Assembly (NCBI RefSeq): GCF_023707985.1
Contig: NZ_BRCF01000004.1
Span: 62,001-126,000, forward strand
Length of the DNA stretch: 64,000 nucleotides
Direction of reading: 5' to 3'
Source of the DNA: Sporosarcina sp. NCCP-2716
GTDB lineage: Bacteria; Bacillota; Bacilli; Bacillales_A; Planococcaceae
Position 1 is the first letter of the stretch, and each line of letters begins with the position of its first letter. The position numbers and the translations under genes were made by a program. The notes beneath the pieces were generated by a model. The model worked only from the letters and a program-made list of their open reading frames with translations. It was not told where the DNA came from and made no database searches. Positions 36,054 to 44,022 of this stretch are shown here, in pieces.

Positions 36054-37253
36054 ATGGACTTTACATTCACAGACGATCAGCAGCTCCTGCGGCAGACGGC
36101 GCGCCGCTATGTCGACGACCGGATCATTCCGAACATTGCGGAGTGGGAACGCGCGGGCGGATTCGATCCAGCCGTCTGGAACGACTTGGCCGAACTCGGC
36201 TTCATGGGATCGTGCATCCCGGAACAGTACGGCGGGAGCGGCCTCGATTACAATTCACTGTCCGTCCTTTGCGAGGAACTGGAACGCGGCGATACTGCGT
36301 TCCGCACCGCTGTATCGGTCCATACCGGCCTGAACTCGCTGACCCTGCTGCAGTGGGGAACCGAAGAACAGAAACAGCAATTCCTCGTCCCGCAGGCGAA
36401 AGGCGAACAGATCGGCGCGTTCGGCCTGACGGAACCCGGTGCCGGATCGGACGTTGCTGCACTGGCGACGACGGCGGTCCGCGACGGGGACGACTACGTA
36501 CTGAACGGCCAGAAGACGTGGATTTCTCTATGCGATCAGGCAGACAACTTCCTCGTCTTCGCCTATACCGACAAATCGAAAAAGCACCATGGCATCTCCG
36601 CATTCATCGTCGAGCACACACGTCCCGGGTTTTCATCCAAGGCGATCGCCAATAAATACGGCATCAAGGCCGGCAACACGGGCGAGCTCTTCTTCGAGGA
36701 CGTCCGCATTCCGGCATCCAACCGGCTCGGCGAAGAAGGCGAAGGATTCAAGATCGCCATGTCGGCACTCGACAACGGCCGCTTCACCGTCGCGGCCGGC
36801 GCGGTCGGGCTCATCCGTGCGTGCCTGGAAGCAAGCACCGCCTACTGCGCGGAACGGAACACATTCGGCCGGCCGATCGGCGACCACCAGCTCGTCCAGC
36901 GCATGATCGCCAACATGGAGGCGGGCTACCAGATGAGTCGGCTGCTCGTCTACCGTGCCGGTGAATTGAAAAACGCCGGCCGCCGCAACACGCGGGAGAC
37001 GTCCCTCGCCAAATGGCAGGCGTGCGACTTCGCGAACCGAGCGGCAGACGACGCATTCCAGATCCACGGCGCCTACGGCTACTCGGACGACTACCCCGTC
37101 GCCCGCTACCTGCGCAACTCGAAAGCACCCGTCATCTACGAAGGCACCCGCGAAATCCATACGATCATGCAGGCGGAATATGTCCTCGGCAAGCGTGAGG
37201 ACAAGCCCTTGAACCGCATGCTGCCGGGGTGGCCGTTTGAGGGGACTGAATAA
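36054..37253 (+). CDS. Acyl-CoA dehydrogenase
   Basis: A 399-residue FAD enzyme that makes the alpha,beta double bond of an acyl-CoA. Seen: AFGLTEPGAGSD and the NGQKTWIS block (FAD/CoA binding), NTFGRPIGDHQLVQ and the C-terminal QIHGAYGYSDDYPVARYLR with catalytic Glu in IYEGTREIH. ATG 36054 has GAGAAGGTG at 7 bases; GTG 36045 adds three residues. In the lysine/glutarate context it may act on glutaryl-CoA or a related acyl-CoA, but the acyl group is not resolved. It ends the ALDH-Lys6DH-like-ACAD unit. Confidence 0.92.
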   Translation: MDFTFTDDQQLLRQTARRYVDDRIIPNIAEWERAGGFDPAVWNDLAELGFMGSCIPEQYGGSGLDYNSLSVLCEELERGDTAFRTAVSVHTGLNSLTLLQWGTEEQKQQFLVPQAKGEQIGAFGLTEPGAGSDVAALATTAVRDGDDYVLNGQKTWISLCDQADNFLVFAYTDKSKKHHGISAFIVEHTRPGFSSKAIANKYGIKAGNTGELFFEDVRIPASNRLGEEGEGFKIAMSALDNGRFTVAAGAVGLIRACLEASTAYCAERNTFGRPIGDHQLVQRMIANMEAGYQMSRLLVYRAGELKNAGRRNTRETSLAKWQACDFANRAADDAFQIHGAYGYSDDYPVARYLRNSKAPVIYEGTREIHTIMQAEYVLGKREDKPLNRMLPGWPFEGTE

Positions 37254-37259
37254 GACAAG

Positions 37260-37287
37260 CACCCGGGCGGCTTTTGCTGCCCGGGTG
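37260..37287 (+). other. Stable hairpin after the acyl-CoA dehydrogenase gene
   Basis: CACCCGGGC-x-GC pairs with GC-x-GCCCGGGTG around TTTT. No U-run follows, so it may stabilise the 3' end or be a weak (factor-dependent) terminator. Confidence 0.55.
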
Positions 37288-37464
37288 ACTTGACATACCG
37301 GAACCTGCTGAGTACGAATGGAGGAGAGAAATGAATGAATCGGAAGAGGGGGAGTACTTCATTTACCTATATCTTATAAACTTTTCTCCTAATTTAGGTT
37401 TACATCTAGATAGATAGGGTATTTAAGAGTTGCAGGCCTATGCCTGGTATTTTTTTCATCCATC

Positions 37465-37479
37465 ATGTGAACGCTTTCA
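37465..37479 (+). promoter_or_regulatory. cre-like site (CcpA) before the opine-dehydrogenase gene
   Basis: ATGTGAACGCTTTCA agrees with the cre consensus WTGNAANCGNWNNCW except at position 5, and is part of the 16-base near-palindrome TGTGAACGCTTTCACA. It ends 5 bases before the ribosome site, so CcpA bound here could block transcription (carbon catabolite repression). Confidence 0.65.
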
Positions 37480-37499
37480 CAAAAAAGGGGGAACTTGAA

Positions 37500-38603
37500 T
37501 TGAAGATTACGATTGTAGGTTCAGGACATGGAGGCTCGACGGCTGCGGCCTGTCTCGCGCGCGATGGTCACGAGGTGAGCATGCTCAAACTGAGCGGCCA
37601 GCCGGATGAGCACTTCCAGAAACTCGAAGAAACGAAAGAGATCACACTGCACGATGAAGACACAACACAGACGGTTCCACTCCACACCGTGACCCGCGAC
37701 CCTGCGGACGTCATCCCGCAAGCAGATATCCTCCTCATCTATTATGTATCGAACTACCACAAATCCCTCGCGAGCGCCCTTGCTCCGCATCTGCAGAAGC
37801 ATCAGACCGTCTATATCTGCCCGGGTTATCTCGGCAGTGTCTTTTTCCTGAACGAACTGGAGCGGCTCGGCCGGTCGGATCACGCCCCGCTGTTCGTTGA
37901 AGGGGAGACACTCCCGTACAGCTGCCGCATTACGGCGCCCGGCGAAGTGACGCTGTACTCGGAAAACTACGGGCATCCGATCGCCTCGCTGCCATCCGAC
38001 CGCATCGATGAAGCGTGCGAAACGCTGAAGCCGATTCTCGGAAACTGCATCCCGCGGGAAAATATTGCGGAAGTAGCGCTGCACAACCCGAACCTGATCA
38101 TGCATACGGTCGGCATTGCGCTGAACGCGGCCTATATCGAAAACTCGGACGGACAGTTCTCCATGTATACGGAAGGATTCACGCCGTCCACCTGGAAAGT
38201 GGCCAACGAACTCGACCAGGAAAAGATGGACATGCTCGAGCGGATCGGCTGCACGCCCCGCTCCTATATCGAGGAATTCAAAGTGCGGACGTTCACTGAC
38301 CCGGAATCCTATTCGGACGATGATGCGTTCGGCATCTATGCGGATAGTGTGAAAGACTTGCGGACGAAATCGGTAAACAACCGCTACATCACCGAAGACG
38401 TGCCGATGGGTCTCGGGCTGCTCCACTCACTCGGTGAGCATCTCGGCATGCCGACGCCTGTAGGGGATTCGATCATCACGCTTGCGGGCACGATGGTCGG
38501 TGACGATTATTTCAAGGAAGCGCGAAGTGTCGAAGCACTCGGCTTCGAGTCGGCGGAGGACCTGCTGTCGTTCATCTCCCACGAAAAGAAGGCTCACGCC
38601 TGA
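37500..38603 (+). CDS. Opine/octopine-dehydrogenase-like NAD(P) oxidoreductase
   Basis: A 367-residue protein. The first 30 residues are a Rossmann nucleotide site (ITIVGSGHGGSTAAACLARDGHEV). The C-terminal helical domain has NPNLIMHTVGIALNAAYIE and the GLGLLHSLGEHLGMPTPV region, seen in the NAD/NADP octopine-nopaline dehydrogenase family with a catalytic His-Asp pair. Such enzymes join an amino acid and a keto acid, or run in reverse. TTG 37500 is chosen because AAGGGGG lies 8 bases upstream and the Rossmann strand starts directly. Substrate unknown; neighbours suggest amino-acid (lysine-type) chemistry. Confidence 0.83.
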   Translation: MKITIVGSGHGGSTAAACLARDGHEVSMLKLSGQPDEHFQKLEETKEITLHDEDTTQTVPLHTVTRDPADVIPQADILLIYYVSNYHKSLASALAPHLQKHQTVYICPGYLGSVFFLNELERLGRSDHAPLFVEGETLPYSCRITAPGEVTLYSENYGHPIASLPSDRIDEACETLKPILGNCIPRENIAEVALHNPNLIMHTVGIALNAAYIENSDGQFSMYTEGFTPSTWKVANELDQEKMDMLERIGCTPRSYIEEFKVRTFTDPESYSDDDAFGIYADSVKDLRTKSVNNRYITEDVPMGLGLLHSLGEHLGMPTPVGDSIITLAGTMVGDDYFKEARSVEALGFESAEDLLSFISHEKKAHA

Positions 38604-38615
38604 CGAACCAGAATG

Positions 38616-38642
38616 ACGGGGGCTTTTCCTGCCTCCGTTTTT
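38616..38642 (+). terminator. Intrinsic terminator after the opine-dehydrogenase-like gene
   Basis: ACGGGGGC pairs with GCCTCCGT (one G-U), then TTTT. Confidence 0.85.
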
Positions 38643-38678
38643 CTATGCAGAGAACCGGAAAAGAATTCCTCAAAGCCC

Positions 38679-38707
38679 TTGCATTTACGGAGAAGTGCGC
38701 GTATGAT
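38679..38707 (+). promoter_or_regulatory. Sigma-A promoter of the TetR (YhgD-like) gene
   Basis: TTGCAT (38679-38684), a 17-base spacer, and TATGAT (38702-38707). The expected transcription start falls at about 38713, at the edge of the operator repeats. Confidence 0.8.
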
Positions 38708-38713
38708 AAGGGT

Positions 38714-38746
38714 TGACCGAATGACCGGAAATGAAAAACGGTCATT
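38714..38746 (+). promoter_or_regulatory. Putative TetR operator 1 (autoregulation)
   Basis: TGACCG occurs at 38714 and again at 38723; AATGACCG (38720-38727) forms an inverted repeat with CGGTCATT (38739-38746). It overlaps the start region of the promoter just upstream. The same TGACCGGAA string recurs before yhgE. Confidence 0.7.
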
Positions 38747-38768
38747 TATTGATGAAAGAGGTGGGCAA

Positions 38769-39338
38769 ATGGATCGCAGAACGGAGATTTTACAAGCCGC
38801 CGCTAAGTCCTTCTCGCTGTTTGGCTACAAAGCGACCACGATGGACCAGGTCGCGAAGATTGCAAACGTTGGGAAAGGCACGATTTACACGTTCTTTGCG
38901 AATAAGGAAGAACTGTTCAACGCCATCGTCGTCGGGATGATCGAGGAGATGCGGACAGAAGCGGAAGCCGCCGCTGTACCGGGTGCTCCTTTTGAAGAGA
39001 ATGCACATGCCCGTCTCATGTCAATTTTGAAATTCCGCACGACACACCAGCTGTACGCCAAACTGATCGACGAAGGAAAAGAGATCCGGACCCCTGCCGT
39101 GCAGGAAGTCCTTGCCGATATCGAAGCGCAGATCGTGCAATTCATCGCGGAAAAGATCGAAAAGGGCATCATGCGCGGAGAAGTCAAACCGTGCAACACC
39201 GACTTGGTTGCGTATTTACTTTTCAAATCGTACATGGCGCTCGTCGTCGACTGGGGAAAGACCCACGACCGCGAACTGGCCGAGACGGAAATCATCGATT
39301 TGCTGAGCAGCACCATTTTCAAAAGTCTCCTCTGCTGA
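38769..39338 (+). CDS. TetR regulator, YhgD-like, paired with yhgE
   Basis: A 189-residue TetR protein. Helix-turn-helix at about 24-45 (TTMDQVAKIANVGKGTIYTFFANKEELF). ATG 38769 is chosen because AGAGGTGGG precedes it and because a longer reading would start inside the preceding terminator. In Bacillus the yhgD-yhgE gene pair has this same order. Operators on both sides (38714-38746 and 39361-39383) indicate control of itself and of yhgE. Confidence 0.9.
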   Translation: MDRRTEILQAAAKSFSLFGYKATTMDQVAKIANVGKGTIYTFFANKEELFNAIVVGMIEEMRTEAEAAAVPGAPFEENAHARLMSILKFRTTHQLYAKLIDEGKEIRTPAVQEVLADIEAQIVQFIAEKIEKGIMRGEVKPCNTDLVAYLLFKSYMALVVDWGKTHDRELAETEIIDLLSSTIFKSLLC

Positions 39339-39360
39339 GACTTCTTTTTTCATCATAAAA

Positions 39361-39383
39361 TGACCGGAATGCCGAAGTGGTCA
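39361..39383 (+). promoter_or_regulatory. Putative TetR operator 2, upstream of yhgE
   Basis: TGACC-N13-GGTCA; its left half TGACCGGAA repeats operator 1. It lies 23 bases before the yhgE start, just upstream of the AAGGAGG site. Confidence 0.65.
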
Positions 39384-39406
39384 ACTAGTCAAGGAGGAAT
39401 CTGGGA

Positions 39407-41614
39407 ATGAAGAAGACGATGACAGGGGCGGAATGGAAGCAATTGCTCCGCACCCGCAAAATGATCGTACCGATGATTGCTATTTTGTTCATCCCCGTCT
39501 TATATGCGGGAATGTTTTTGTGGGCGTTCTGGGATCCGTACGCCAATATGGACGCACTGCCTGTCGCCGTCGTGAATATGGACGAAGGCGCGGACTACGA
39601 AGGGGAACACCTTGACCTCGGGAATGAGCTCGTCGACAAGCTTGTCGACAGTAAACAGTTCGACTTCCAGGGGATTTCGAAGGAAGAAGCACGTAAAGGA
39701 CTGCAGGATCAGGACTACTACATGACGATTGAAATTCCGGATAACTTCTCCCAGCATGCGACGACGCTGCTGGATGAAACACCGGAGAAATTGGCGTTGA
39801 TCTACAAGCCGAACGAAGGATTCAACTTCCTGTCGGCGCAAATCGGGGAAACCGCCATGGACCGCATCAAAGCGGAAGTGAACGAGAAAGTATCTGCCAC
39901 GTATGCTGAGCAGCTGTTCGACTCCATCAAGGAGATGGGCGACGGCTTCGGCGATGCGGCGGAAGGGGCCGGCAAACTGCATGACGGTTCCGGCAAACTC
40001 GTCTCGGGGACAGATGATCTGAAAGGCTATTTGGAACAGCTTGCGTCCAGCACCGTGACTCTCGCCGACGGTTCCGACCGTCTGAAGAAAGGCGTGGCGG
40101 AAGCAGCGAATGGCGCATCTTCCCTGAATTCAGGACTTGGTACGCTCGCATCAGGTGTGAACGAACTGCAGGGCGGCTCGCAGAAAGCGGCTGCCGGCGC
40201 GACCGATCTGAAAAGCGGGATCGCCCAGTATACGCAAGGTGTCGGGAAACTCGCCAGCAGTTACCAGCAGATCGGTGCCAAAGAGAAGGAATTCGGTGCC
40301 GGTGTTGCGAATCTCGCCGAGAAATCAGGCTCGCTGAATGCGGCGGCCGGTCAGCTGACAGGCGGCGCACAGCAAGTGAACGCAGGCATTGCCCAGCTGT
40401 CGGATCAGCTCGCACCGATTTTGGCGCAGCTTCCTGAAGAGCAGCAGGCTGCACTCAAAGGCGCACTCGGCCAATTGAAACAAGGAAGCGCACAAGTGGC
40501 AGGCGGTCTCGGTGAATTATCAGCTGGCACAGGTGCTCTCCAAACCGGCGCAAAACAGCTGAACGGCGCGGCTGGTCAGCTCGCCGGCGCCCACTCGCAG
40601 GCACTTGCCGGTGTGAACGAATTGAACAGCAAATCCGGCCAGTTGCTGGCAGGGGCTTCTTCCCTTGCTGACGGCAACGCGGCTCTGAACGCAGGTGTCG
40701 GTAAACTGGCGGCAGGCGCGTCTGCTGCAAAAGAAGGATCAAGCCAGCTCGTCAACGGATTGACGGCTCTGAATGAAGGGTCGAAAACATTGACGGACGG
40801 CACAGGAACACTCGCGTCGAAGTCACGTGAATTGGCGAACGGCTCGGCTGCGCTCGCAGACGGTGCCAAAGAATTGAATGAAGGAACCGGAACACTCCAA
40901 GAAAAGCTTGCGGAAGCGAACGAAACGGCTTCCGAAGTGAAACCGACCGACAAAACATATGATATGGCGGCAGCACCGGTCGACGTGGAAAAAGACGCGG
41001 TCAACGAAGTGCCGAACTACGGAACCGGCTTCGCGCCGTACTTCCTGTCACTCGGACTGTTCGTCGGAGCGCTCCTGCTCTCGATCGTCTTCCCGCTCAT
41101 CGAACCAGCCATCTCACCGACCGGACCATTCCGCTGGTTCGCAAGTAAAGTATCGGTTCTCGCGGTCGTTGGGCTCATCCAGGCCCTGCTCGCCGTAGCG
41201 ATCATCAAGTACGGACTCGGCATGGAGACGATCGATACGCCGATGTTCATCCTGACGGCGGTCATCACGAGCTACACATTCATCGCGCTCGTGCAGCTGT
41301 TCGTCTCAGTCCTCAGCGATGCAGGCCGCTTCGTGGCGATTCTCGTGCTCATCATGCAGCTCGTCACAAGCGCCGGAACGTTCCCGCTCGAACTCATTCC
41401 GGAACCGCTGCAGATTTTCAATAAATTCCTGCCGATGACGTACTCCGTCCAGGCATTCAAAGCGTCGATTTCCACCGGAGACATGCAGCACCTTTGGGCA
41501 TCGAATGGTGTCCTTCTAGGATTCATGGTCGTCTGCCTTGCGCTGACAGCCGGGTATTTCGCCTTGCTGTTCAGCAAACGCTACTCGAAGAATCAAGAAA
41601 TCGCAGAAGCATAA
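39407..41614 (+). CDS. yhgE: YhgE/Pip-type membrane protein
   Basis: A 735-residue protein. One N-terminal TM helix (about 20-42, ending with FWDPY), then a large extracellular domain of about 480 residues rich in repeated A/G/L/N-x-G segments (LADGS, LASGV, LASGT, LNAGV and similar), a coiled helical stalk made of 11-residue-like repeats. The C-terminal part has 5-6 TM helices of the ABC-2 permease kind (residues about 540-725). Relatives include Pip (phage infection protein), YueB (phage SPP1 receptor) and YhgE; the role in the cell is not settled (export or envelope). AAGGAGG precedes ATG. Regulated by the preceding TetR. Confidence 0.92.
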   Translation: MKKTMTGAEWKQLLRTRKMIVPMIAILFIPVLYAGMFLWAFWDPYANMDALPVAVVNMDEGADYEGEHLDLGNELVDKLVDSKQFDFQGISKEEARKGLQDQDYYMTIEIPDNFSQHATTLLDETPEKLALIYKPNEGFNFLSAQIGETAMDRIKAEVNEKVSATYAEQLFDSIKEMGDGFGDAAEGAGKLHDGSGKLVSGTDDLKGYLEQLASSTVTLADGSDRLKKGVAEAANGASSLNSGLGTLASGVNELQGGSQKAAAGATDLKSGIAQYTQGVGKLASSYQQIGAKEKEFGAGVANLAEKSGSLNAAAGQLTGGAQQVNAGIAQLSDQLAPILAQLPEEQQAALKGALGQLKQGSAQVAGGLGELSAGTGALQTGAKQLNGAAGQLAGAHSQALAGVNELNSKSGQLLAGASSLADGNAALNAGVGKLAAGASAAKEGSSQLVNGLTALNEGSKTLTDGTGTLASKSRELANGSAALADGAKELNEGTGTLQEKLAEANETASEVKPTDKTYDMAAAPVDVEKDAVNEVPNYGTGFAPYFLSLGLFVGALLLSIVFPLIEPAISPTGPFRWFASKVSVLAVVGLIQALLAVAIIKYGLGMETIDTPMFILTAVITSYTFIALVQLFVSVLSDAGRFVAILVLIMQLVTSAGTFPLELIPEPLQIFNKFLPMTYSVQAFKASISTGDMQHLWASNGVLLGFMVVCLALTAGYFALLFSKRYSKNQEIAEA

Positions 41615-41789
41615 TGTGGATAAGAAAGGGCCGTCAGACACGATATCTGGCGGCCTTTTTTGTGGATAAAAAATTAATTTCAGAAGTTATCGACAATTAA
41701 AGCGATAGTTATACCCAATTGGGGGATGAAAGACGGGTTATCCACAGGTATCTGGAGAGTGCAGTGAGATGGGGGGCGTGTTATCAACA
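41615..41789. other. DnaA-box cluster (six boxes in 175 bp)
   Basis: Perfect TTATCCACA boxes: 41615-41623 (minus orientation), 41661-41669 (minus orientation), 41738-41746 (plus). One-mismatch boxes on the plus strand: TTATCGACA 41687-41695, TTATACCCA 41709-41717, TTATCAACA 41781-41789. The region starts at the base after the yhgE stop, is AT-rich, and leads directly into array B. dnaA, dnaN, rpmH and rnpA are not in the window, so this is not the standard oriC context. It resembles the non-oriC DnaA-box clusters known in Bacillus subtilis. Confidence 0.75.
41629..41661 (+). terminator. Intrinsic terminator of yhgE
   Basis: GGCCGTCAGA pairs with TCTGGCGGCC (one G-U), then TTTTTT. It lies between the first two DnaA boxes. 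Confidence 0.9.
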
Positions 41790-41799
41790 GGGAAGAGGC

Positions 41800-42130
41800 G
41801 AATGCGCGCGCTCGCGCCTGGAATAGGCGCGTTCCCGGGAGAATACGCGCGCTCGGCAGTGGAATACGCGTCTTCAGAGAAATACGCGCGCTCGGCAGTG
41901 GAATACGCGCCTTCAGAGAAATACGCGCGTTCCCGCCGGGTTTGCGCGTGCTCGGCCCCGGAATACGCGCGTTCCCGAGAGAATGCGCGCGCTCGCCCAT
42001 GGAATATGCGCGTTCCCGAGAGAATACGCGTCTTCAGAGAAATACGCGCGTTCCCGAGAGAATGCGCGCGCTCGGCCCCGGAATACGCGCGCTCCCGAGA
42101 GAATACGCGCGTTCCCCGGTCAATTACGCA
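41800..42130 (+). repeat. Tandem array B: 17 units of 18-21 bp, core AATACGCGCG[C/T]TC
   Basis: Unit starts at 41801, 41822, 41842, 41863, 41881, 41902, 41920, 41941, 41962, 41982, 42003, 42023, 42041, 42061, 42082, 42102 and 42122. The core is AATACGCGCG or AATGCGCGCG. The spacers fall into a few recurring kinds: CTCGGCAGTGG and CTCGGCCCCGG (21 bp unit), TTCCCGAGAG (20 bp unit) and the short TCTTCAGAGA (18 bp unit). The array is very GC-rich. With the DnaA cluster it fills the 584-base convergent gap yhgE/SDR. Confidence 0.9.
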
Positions 42131-42154
42131 CCTCCGCCCCCGGGACACCCGCGC

Positions 42155-42192
42155 AAAAAAACCGCCCCATGAGAATCTCTCATGGGACGGTT
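42155..42192 (-). terminator. Terminator of the SDR gene (minus strand)
   Basis: ACCG-x-CCCATGAGA and TCTCATGGG-x-CGGT pair around ATC; the minus-strand U-run corresponds to the plus-strand A-run 42155-42161. Confidence 0.9.
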
Positions 42193-42198
42193 CCATAC

Positions 42199-43080
42199 TC
42201 AGGAGCCGACAAAATCGCCGCCGTCGACGTGGATCGTCTGGCCGGTCATGTAGCTGGAGTCGGACGACGCCAGGAACACGTAGGCCGGTGCGTTTTCGGC
42301 GGGTTCGCCGCGCCGTTTCATCGGCGTGTCGCTGCCATGCGCTTCGACGGTTTTGGCGTCGAACGTCGCAGGGATGAGCGGTGTCCAGATCGGTCCGGGG
42401 GCAACCGCGTTCACGCGGATCTTCTTCTCCGCCAAGTTGAGCGCGAGCGAACGGGTGAACGACGTGATCGCCCCTTTCGTCGCCGAGTAATCGAGCAGTC
42501 CCGGAGAACCGTTGTATGCCGTCACGGATGACGTGTTCACGATTGATGCGCCTTCCTGCAGATGAGGGAGCGCCGCACGGGTCATGTAGAATAGGCCGAA
42601 GAAGTTTGTGTCGAACGTCTCCCGCAGCTGATCACCCGAAATGTCGAGCAGCGACTGCTGAGGAAACTGTTTGCCCGCATTGTTGACGAGCACGTCGAGA
42701 CCGCCGAATTCCTTCACGACCTCTTCGACGAGTGTTTCGCAGTTCTCCTCTTCGCTGATGTCGATCCGTTTCTTGAATGCTTTGCCGCCATACTGTTCGA
42801 TGAGCTGGACGGTTTTATCCGCATCCACATCTTCGTCTTCACTCAAATAGGCGATGGCGACATCTGCGCCCTCTTTCGCGAAGGCGACCGCTACGGCACG
42901 GCCGATTCCGCTGTCGCCACCGGTGATGAGCGCCTTTTTGCCTTTCAGCTTCCCGGAGCCTTTGTAGTTTTCATCATCATAGATCGGCTGGGGGGACATT
43001 TCCGCCTCGACGCCTGGCTGCTGGTCCTGCGTCTGCGGTTTCACTTGTTCGTCGATCTTCTCGTATTTGTTTTCCGACAT
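42199..43080 (-). CDS. SDR-family oxidoreductase, general-stress type (YdaD/GsiB-regulon-like)
   Basis: A 293-residue short-chain dehydrogenase with an N-terminal extension of about 45 polar residues (QTQDQQPGVEAEMSPQP). Cofactor loop TGGDSGIGRAVAVAFAKEG, NNAGKQ, the catalytic Ser in SSVTAYNG and Tyr-x-x-x-Lys as DYSATKGA. The extension and sequence type match Bacillus general stress protein 39 (YdaD) and relatives. A SigB-like promoter precedes it. Substrate unknown. AAGGAGGG lies before ATG. Confidence 0.92.
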   Translation of the reverse strand: MSENKYEKIDEQVKPQTQDQQPGVEAEMSPQPIYDDENYKGSGKLKGKKALITGGDSGIGRAVAVAFAKEGADVAIAYLSEDEDVDADKTVQLIEQYGGKAFKKRIDISEEENCETLVEEVVKEFGGLDVLVNNAGKQFPQQSLLDISGDQLRETFDTNFFGLFYMTRAALPHLQEGASIVNTSSVTAYNGSPGLLDYSATKGAITSFTRSLALNLAEKKIRVNAVAPGPIWTPLIPATFDAKTVEAHGSDTPMKRRGEPAENAPAYVFLASSDSSYMTGQTIHVDGGDFVGS

Positions 43081-43116
43081 GGGTAAAACCCTCCTTACCG
43101 GTTATCTAATCCGAGT

Positions 43117-43141
43117 ATTCCCGACTGTCCGCCGTGCAAAC
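43117..43141 (-). promoter_or_regulatory. SigB-like promoter of the SDR gene
   Basis: On the minus strand GTTTGC, 13 bases, GGGAAT. The -10 fits GGGWAW fully and the -35 fits GTTTAA in 4 of 6. The start codon lies 36 bases further, a usual leader length. Confidence 0.65.
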
Positions 43142-43203
43142 CTAAGGTGTTTCCAACTATACTGATAGGGAAACCATCTACTAAAGGCAAGAGACCCATC
43201 TAC

Positions 43204-43209
43204 TATAAT
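43204..43209 (+). promoter_or_regulatory. -10 element of the membrane GGDEF-like gene
   Basis: TATAAT, 27 bases before the ATG at 43237. No clear -35 sits 16-18 bases upstream (CTAAAG). Confidence 0.45.
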
Positions 43210-43236
43210 GAATGCTTCCGATTGGAGGTCTGTCGA

Positions 43237-44022
43237 ATGAATACCCGTACTGCACCATGGCAGCGTCTGCAGCTGCCGGCTGCTGCTGTCGTCTGGCTGG
43301 TGACGGCATCCGTCCTGCTCGGTTTCCAGACGGAGACGCGGCTCATCACGATGACAATATTGCTGGCGGGCTGCGCTGTGCTGTTTTTCTCCGTTGCCGA
43401 CAGGACCGCGTTTTTCCTGTATATCCTGTTCACCTTGGTGACGGTCTTTTATTTCCTGTATTTGGCTTTCGCCGAAGGGTGGTCGCCTGGCGAGCAGGCG
43501 GCCGGCATCGGTCTCCATTTCCTGTTCCTGCTCCATCTGTTCGCCTTGTACAGCCTCGCGAAATACGTATTCTCCTATCGGAAGGAGAATGCGGCGCTGA
43601 AAGAACGGGTGGAAGAACTCCGTGAATTCATCTCCGAACAGGGGGTCCTGACGAAACGGGAGTTCGAAAAGCAGGCGACCCTTGTCCTGTCTGCGATGGC
43701 GCGCCACGAAGAGTCAGGCTATTTCCTGAAAGCCGACCTGTCGGAATTGCGGAGAAGTGCAAGGAAGCAGGCGGTGCTCGCGAGCTCGGCGGCCATTTAC
43801 GGCACGCTGCGCAAACAGTATGACCTCGTCGGGCAATGGGACGGCACGACGCTTGTCGTCGTCCTTCAGCACGTCGGCGAAGAAGGGTTCGCCGTCGTCG
43901 AAGGCCGGCTGCAGGAGGCGATGGCGCGTCAGCTTGAGCCGGATGCACTGGAGCGGATACGCTGGGAAACCCGCCGCATCGACGGGCAGCGGTCGATCGG
44001 TGAATTGCTGGTGATCGCATGA
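43237..44022 (+). CDS. Membrane protein with degenerate GGDEF domain (YdaK-like c-di-GMP receptor candidate)
   Basis: A 261-residue protein. Four hydrophobic helices (about 12-120), then a coiled segment (ALKERVEELREFISEQG) and a C-terminal GGDEF-like domain (about 145-255). Where active cyclases have GGDEF this protein has DGTTL (GQWDGTTLVVVL), so it cannot make c-di-GMP. In Bacillus subtilis YdaK is likewise a four-TM degenerate GGDEF receptor that turns on an exopolysaccharide glycosyltransferase (YdaM). Here the next gene, overlapping by 4 bases, is a glycosyltransferase 2 membrane enzyme. ATG 43237 has TTGGAGGT upstream. Confidence 0.75.
   Translation: MNTRTAPWQRLQLPAAAVVWLVTASVLLGFQTETRLITMTILLAGCAVLFFSVADRTAFFLYILFTLVTVFYFLYLAFAEGWSPGEQAAGIGLHFLFLLHLFALYSLAKYVFSYRKENAALKERVEELREFISEQGVLTKREFEKQATLVLSAMARHEESGYFLKADLSELRRSARKQAVLASSAAIYGTLRKQYDLVGQWDGTTLVVVLQHVGEEGFAVVEGRLQEAMARQLEPDALERIRWETRRIDGQRSIGELLVIA

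Noticed and set aside
37260..37287. Hairpin after the acyl-CoA dehydrogenase as an intrinsic terminator
   Set aside because: No U-run follows the stem.
41615..41789. DnaA-box cluster as the chromosome origin
   Set aside because: dnaA, dnaN, rpmH, rnpA and DnaA-trio context are missing; a non-oriC cluster is more likely.
41680..42196. Long open frames across array B on both strands
   Set aside because: They consist of repeat-derived strings, have mixed 18/20/21-base unit steps, no ribosome sites and no protein family.
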